The position numbers and the translations under genes are program-made. The notes beneath the pieces are model-generated. The model was not told where the DNA came from. It searched no databases and saw nothing but the letters and a program-made list of their open reading frames with translations. A stretch of 64,000 bases of DNA from Tellurirhabdus bombi (GTDB taxonomy: Bacteria > Bacteroidota > Bacteroidia > Cytophagales > Spirosomataceae), in contig NZ_CP090557.1 of NCBI RefSeq assembly GCF_021484805.1, positions 3,360,001 to 3,424,000 on the forward strand, read 5' to 3'. Shown here piece by piece: positions 62,028 through 64,000 of this stretch; the first letter of the stretch is position 1, and each line of letters opens with the position of its first letter.

Positions 62028-63301
62028 GATTTAGACTGGGTGCGGCGCAAGAGTTTGATCCGAAAGAGCGTTCCTTTTCCGGCCTGGGTTTCAATATCCA
62101 TGCTGGCATGAAGCAGTTCGCACAACCGCTTGACAATCATCAAACCAATGCCCTCGCCATCGGGCATTGTCGGTGATTCGGTCGTTAAGGCCGGGGCTGG
62201 AATTCGCGTTTGGGTGTCAGCTACAAAGGGAAGAAGCGTAGCCGACGACTCGGCCGACGGATCCAGTTTACTCGCCAGTTGAACCAGCGCCTGACTGGTC
62301 AAGCCGGGGCCACTGTCCTGGACGCTAAGTGTCCAGTGCGACTCATCGTAAAAGGCGACGGAAACCGAAATCCAACCCTTGGGGGTGTATTTCAGGGCAT
62401 TATTAACCAAATTCTGGATAATGCGCAGCACCAAAACCGGATCACTTTCAACCGTCAACGTTTCCGGGCAGTCCAGCGTCAAGGTCAATTTACGCTCTTC
62501 GGCCAGGGGTTGGATGCCCGTAATGAAATCGCGCAGGAGAGTCCCCACGTCAAACGATTCGATCTGAACCGTTTCCTGCCCCGCTTCGAGCCGGGCCAGA
62601 TCGGTCAGATTCATCAAAACAGAACGGGAGGCGGCCAGGGCCCGTACCAGCATTTGCAATGTTTCTTCCCGTTCTTCCTCTGATTTCCCGGACCATTCAA
62701 ACATGCCCACCGCCCCTTCAATGGTGCCGAAACTGCCCCGAAGGTCGTGCGTACTCATCCGCAGGTGCTCCCCACGCTGGCGTATGGACGTATTTAACTC
62801 ATCGAGCGTATGTTGCAGGCTTTCGGCGCGGCTGGCCGCCTGGAGTTGATAAAGCTGGTTGTACTGCCAGACACTACCCCGGACCATTTCATTAATCAGG
62901 CGAAGCAGTTGCTCGAAAGCCTGAATTGTGACCTGCGGCTGGGTGTCTGTGTATTGCAGCAGATACGCTTTAATTTCATCCTTAATGGTATCCTGTAGGT
63001 ATTCCAGCTCGGTGAGCAATTCGTCCAGGGCGTAGCCTTTGTGCCAACGGTGCATACCGTGTTCACTGGCCTTCTCAGAAGCGCTCAGAGAAGATTCCTG
63101 GCCCCGCAGCCAGACGTCAAAAATCGTCAGAAGGGTTGGGATCTGATCATTAAATTCTTCCCGGGAAAGACTTTTACCCGTCAATAGCGTTGCATCCTGG
63201 TTACAAAGCAGCCGCCATCGGTTTAAAAGCGATTCCCGACGGACAAAAAAGAAGGTGGCTAACTGGGCAGATTGTTGATCGAAAAGAGATTCATTGTTCA
63301 T
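62024..63301 (-). CDS. soluble sensor histidine kinase
   Basis: A 425-residue kinase without membrane helices. Residues 15-150 form an N-terminal RsbRD-like all-helical sensor (FFVRRESLLNRWRLLCNQD, YALDELLTELEYLQDTIKDE). The H box is MSTHDLRGSFGTIEGAVGM (His near 185), followed by the N box RIIQNLVNNALKYTPKG, G1 QDSGPGL, and G2 GEGIGLMIVKRLCEL. Divergent from a single-domain response regulator, its likely partner; coupled to DUF2490. Confidence 0.92.
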   Translation of the reverse strand: MNNESLFDQQSAQLATFFFVRRESLLNRWRLLCNQDATLLTGKSLSREEFNDQIPTLLTIFDVWLRGQESSLSASEKASEHGMHRWHKGYALDELLTELEYLQDTIKDEIKAYLLQYTDTQPQVTIQAFEQLLRLINEMVRGSVWQYNQLYQLQAASRAESLQHTLDELNTSIRQRGEHLRMSTHDLRGSFGTIEGAVGMFEWSGKSEEEREETLQMLVRALAASRSVLMNLTDLARLEAGQETVQIESFDVGTLLRDFITGIQPLAEERKLTLTLDCPETLTVESDPVLVLRIIQNLVNNALKYTPKGWISVSVAFYDESHWTLSVQDSGPGLTSQALVQLASKLDPSAESSATLLPFVADTQTRIPAPALTTESPTMPDGEGIGLMIVKRLCELLHASMDIETQAGKGTLFRIKLLRRTQSKS

Positions 63302-63465
63302 GTCTGACAGAAAAAAGGATAGGTAAGCCGAGTTTCAACAGATAGATACCTAGTTGATTTATGCGGTATAGCTATAAATAAATAGCAAAATGGATGGTAT
63401 TGTTTTAGTATATTTGTAGGTAATCCATTGCCTCTATTTGTAGCGTCTCGAAAACCATTACTCCA

Positions 63466-63921
63466 TTGAAACGTAACCTGCGTAATGCCAAAATGTTGAT
63501 CGTGGAAGATAATCCCGATCATTGGAATCTAATGAAAAAGGCAGCGGAACACTGCTTGGCTGAAGTAGAAACAGTGCACGCTCATTCCGAGCAGGAAGCC
63601 CTGCGGTTTTTACAGGATGGCTCGTTGCAGGAGTGGGAACTGCCCAAATTAATTTTGCTGGATTTATACCTGCCCAAACGCGAGAATGGCTGGCAGCTTT
63701 TGCAGCAAATCAAAAGCATGCCTGCACCATTCAACCAGATTCCCGTGGTCGTGCTTAGTTTTTCCAATAGCCCGGAGGATATTCGGCAAGTCTACCAATA
63801 CGGTGGAGCGTCTTATTTAATCAAGCCAACTGCATTTCAGGACTGGCTGATTTACTTTCAGCGCCTCCGGTCTTACTGGTGGGAAACGGTAACACTGCCC
63901 CAGATGCGATTCTACCTATAA
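63466..63921 (+). CDS. single-domain response regulator
   Basis: A 151-residue receiver-only protein. MLIVEDNPDHWNLMKKA has the acidic pocket, the phospho-acceptor Asp is in LILLDLYLPKRENG (about residue 66), Ser in VVLSFSNSP and Lys in YLIKPTAFQDW. No output domain; the C-terminal RSYWWETVTLP is typical of Rcp1-like regulators. The TTG at 63466 gives the usual short N-terminus; an ATG at 63493 would begin at the first strand. Confidence 0.88.
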   Translation: MKRNLRNAKMLIVEDNPDHWNLMKKAAEHCLAEVETVHAHSEQEALRFLQDGSLQEWELPKLILLDLYLPKRENGWQLLQQIKSMPAPFNQIPVVVLSFSNSPEDIRQVYQYGGASYLIKPTAFQDWLIYFQRLRSYWWETVTLPQMRFYL

Positions 63922-64000
63922 AACGTAGGCCTCTAGGTCATGACCAGAGGCGGTAGCGAAGCCATATTCAACCAATAGTACAACGTTTCATCCACGGCCT

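Noticed and set aside
1-64000. CRISPR array, prophage, IS transposase or restriction-modification locus
   Set aside because: I saw no regularly spaced repeats, phage genes, transposase motifs or methylase/endonuclease pairs; the only methyltransferase is of the rRNA type.

Overview
The window reads as a chromosomal segment of a Bacteroidota bacterium of the order Cytophagales, probably near Spirosoma, Larkinella or Rudanella. The evidence is a SusC/SusD pair, YGAY-type TonB proteins, a glycoside hydrolase with a type IX secretion (T9SS) C-terminal domain, many DUF families typical of this phylum (DUF3822, DUF4421, DUF2490, DUF4126), and promoters of the form TTTG-N19-21-TAnnTTTG instead of the -35/-10 type. 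Base composition looks even, and I saw no prophage, integrase, IS transposase, CRISPR array or rRNA. It is mainly core genome with a few accessory loci. Identifications rest on motifs read by eye, without database searches.

Layout. 1-5 kb: the end of a Xaa-Pro aminopeptidase, a two-gene unit joining a bacterial eRF1-like (baeRF/Balon-type) protein to an HPF-like protein, a TetR regulator, a WapI-like protein and carboxynorspermidine synthase. 5-14.5 kb: SusC/SusD, a convergent GH144-like glucanase, a PadR gene followed by two TonB-type membrane proteins, and carboxynorspermidine decarboxylase, the partner of the enzyme at 3.8 kb. 14.5-21.5 kb: sufB, an Lrp/AsnC regulator, a very unusual tRNA-like RNA with its own promoter and terminator (16.65-16.93 kb), a DUF819 membrane protein, lepA and an RlmI-like methyltransferase. 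21.5-31.5 kb: an ECF sigma factor, a LytTR regulator, a Tat-exported sugar isomerase-like protein, a zinc phospholipase-like protein, a Dabb protein, rpsT, radC, a 32-residue membrane protein, hisB, and an NYN-cold-shock protein coupled to pabB.

31.5-49 kb: a DEAD-box helicase with a long structured leader, EamA and DoxX-like membrane proteins, a YpfJ-like metallopeptidase, two divergent Gfo/Idh/MocA oxidoreductases, pyrE, a CorC/CNNM protein, two Nudix hydrolases, DUF3822-coaD, a CBS protein, glf, an ABC exporter and DUF4126. 49-64 kb: an outer-membrane protein, a Tat-exported molybdenum hydroxylase pair (IorA/IorB-like), a GNAT-like protein, a modular GH5 enzyme, DUF4421, threonine aldolase, DUF2490, a soluble sensor kinase and a response regulator.

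Functional links: carboxynorspermidine synthase and decarboxylase together make spermidine by the aspartate-semialdehyde route; the baeRF/HPF pair points to ribosome protection; SusCD and the glucanase suggest glycan use; IorA/IorB form one periplasmic oxidoreductase. The least explained objects are the ~157-nt tRNA-like RNA, the 32-aa membrane protein gene, the structured leaders of the two RNA-binding genes, and an orphan terminator/hairpin region near 59.9-60.0 kb.
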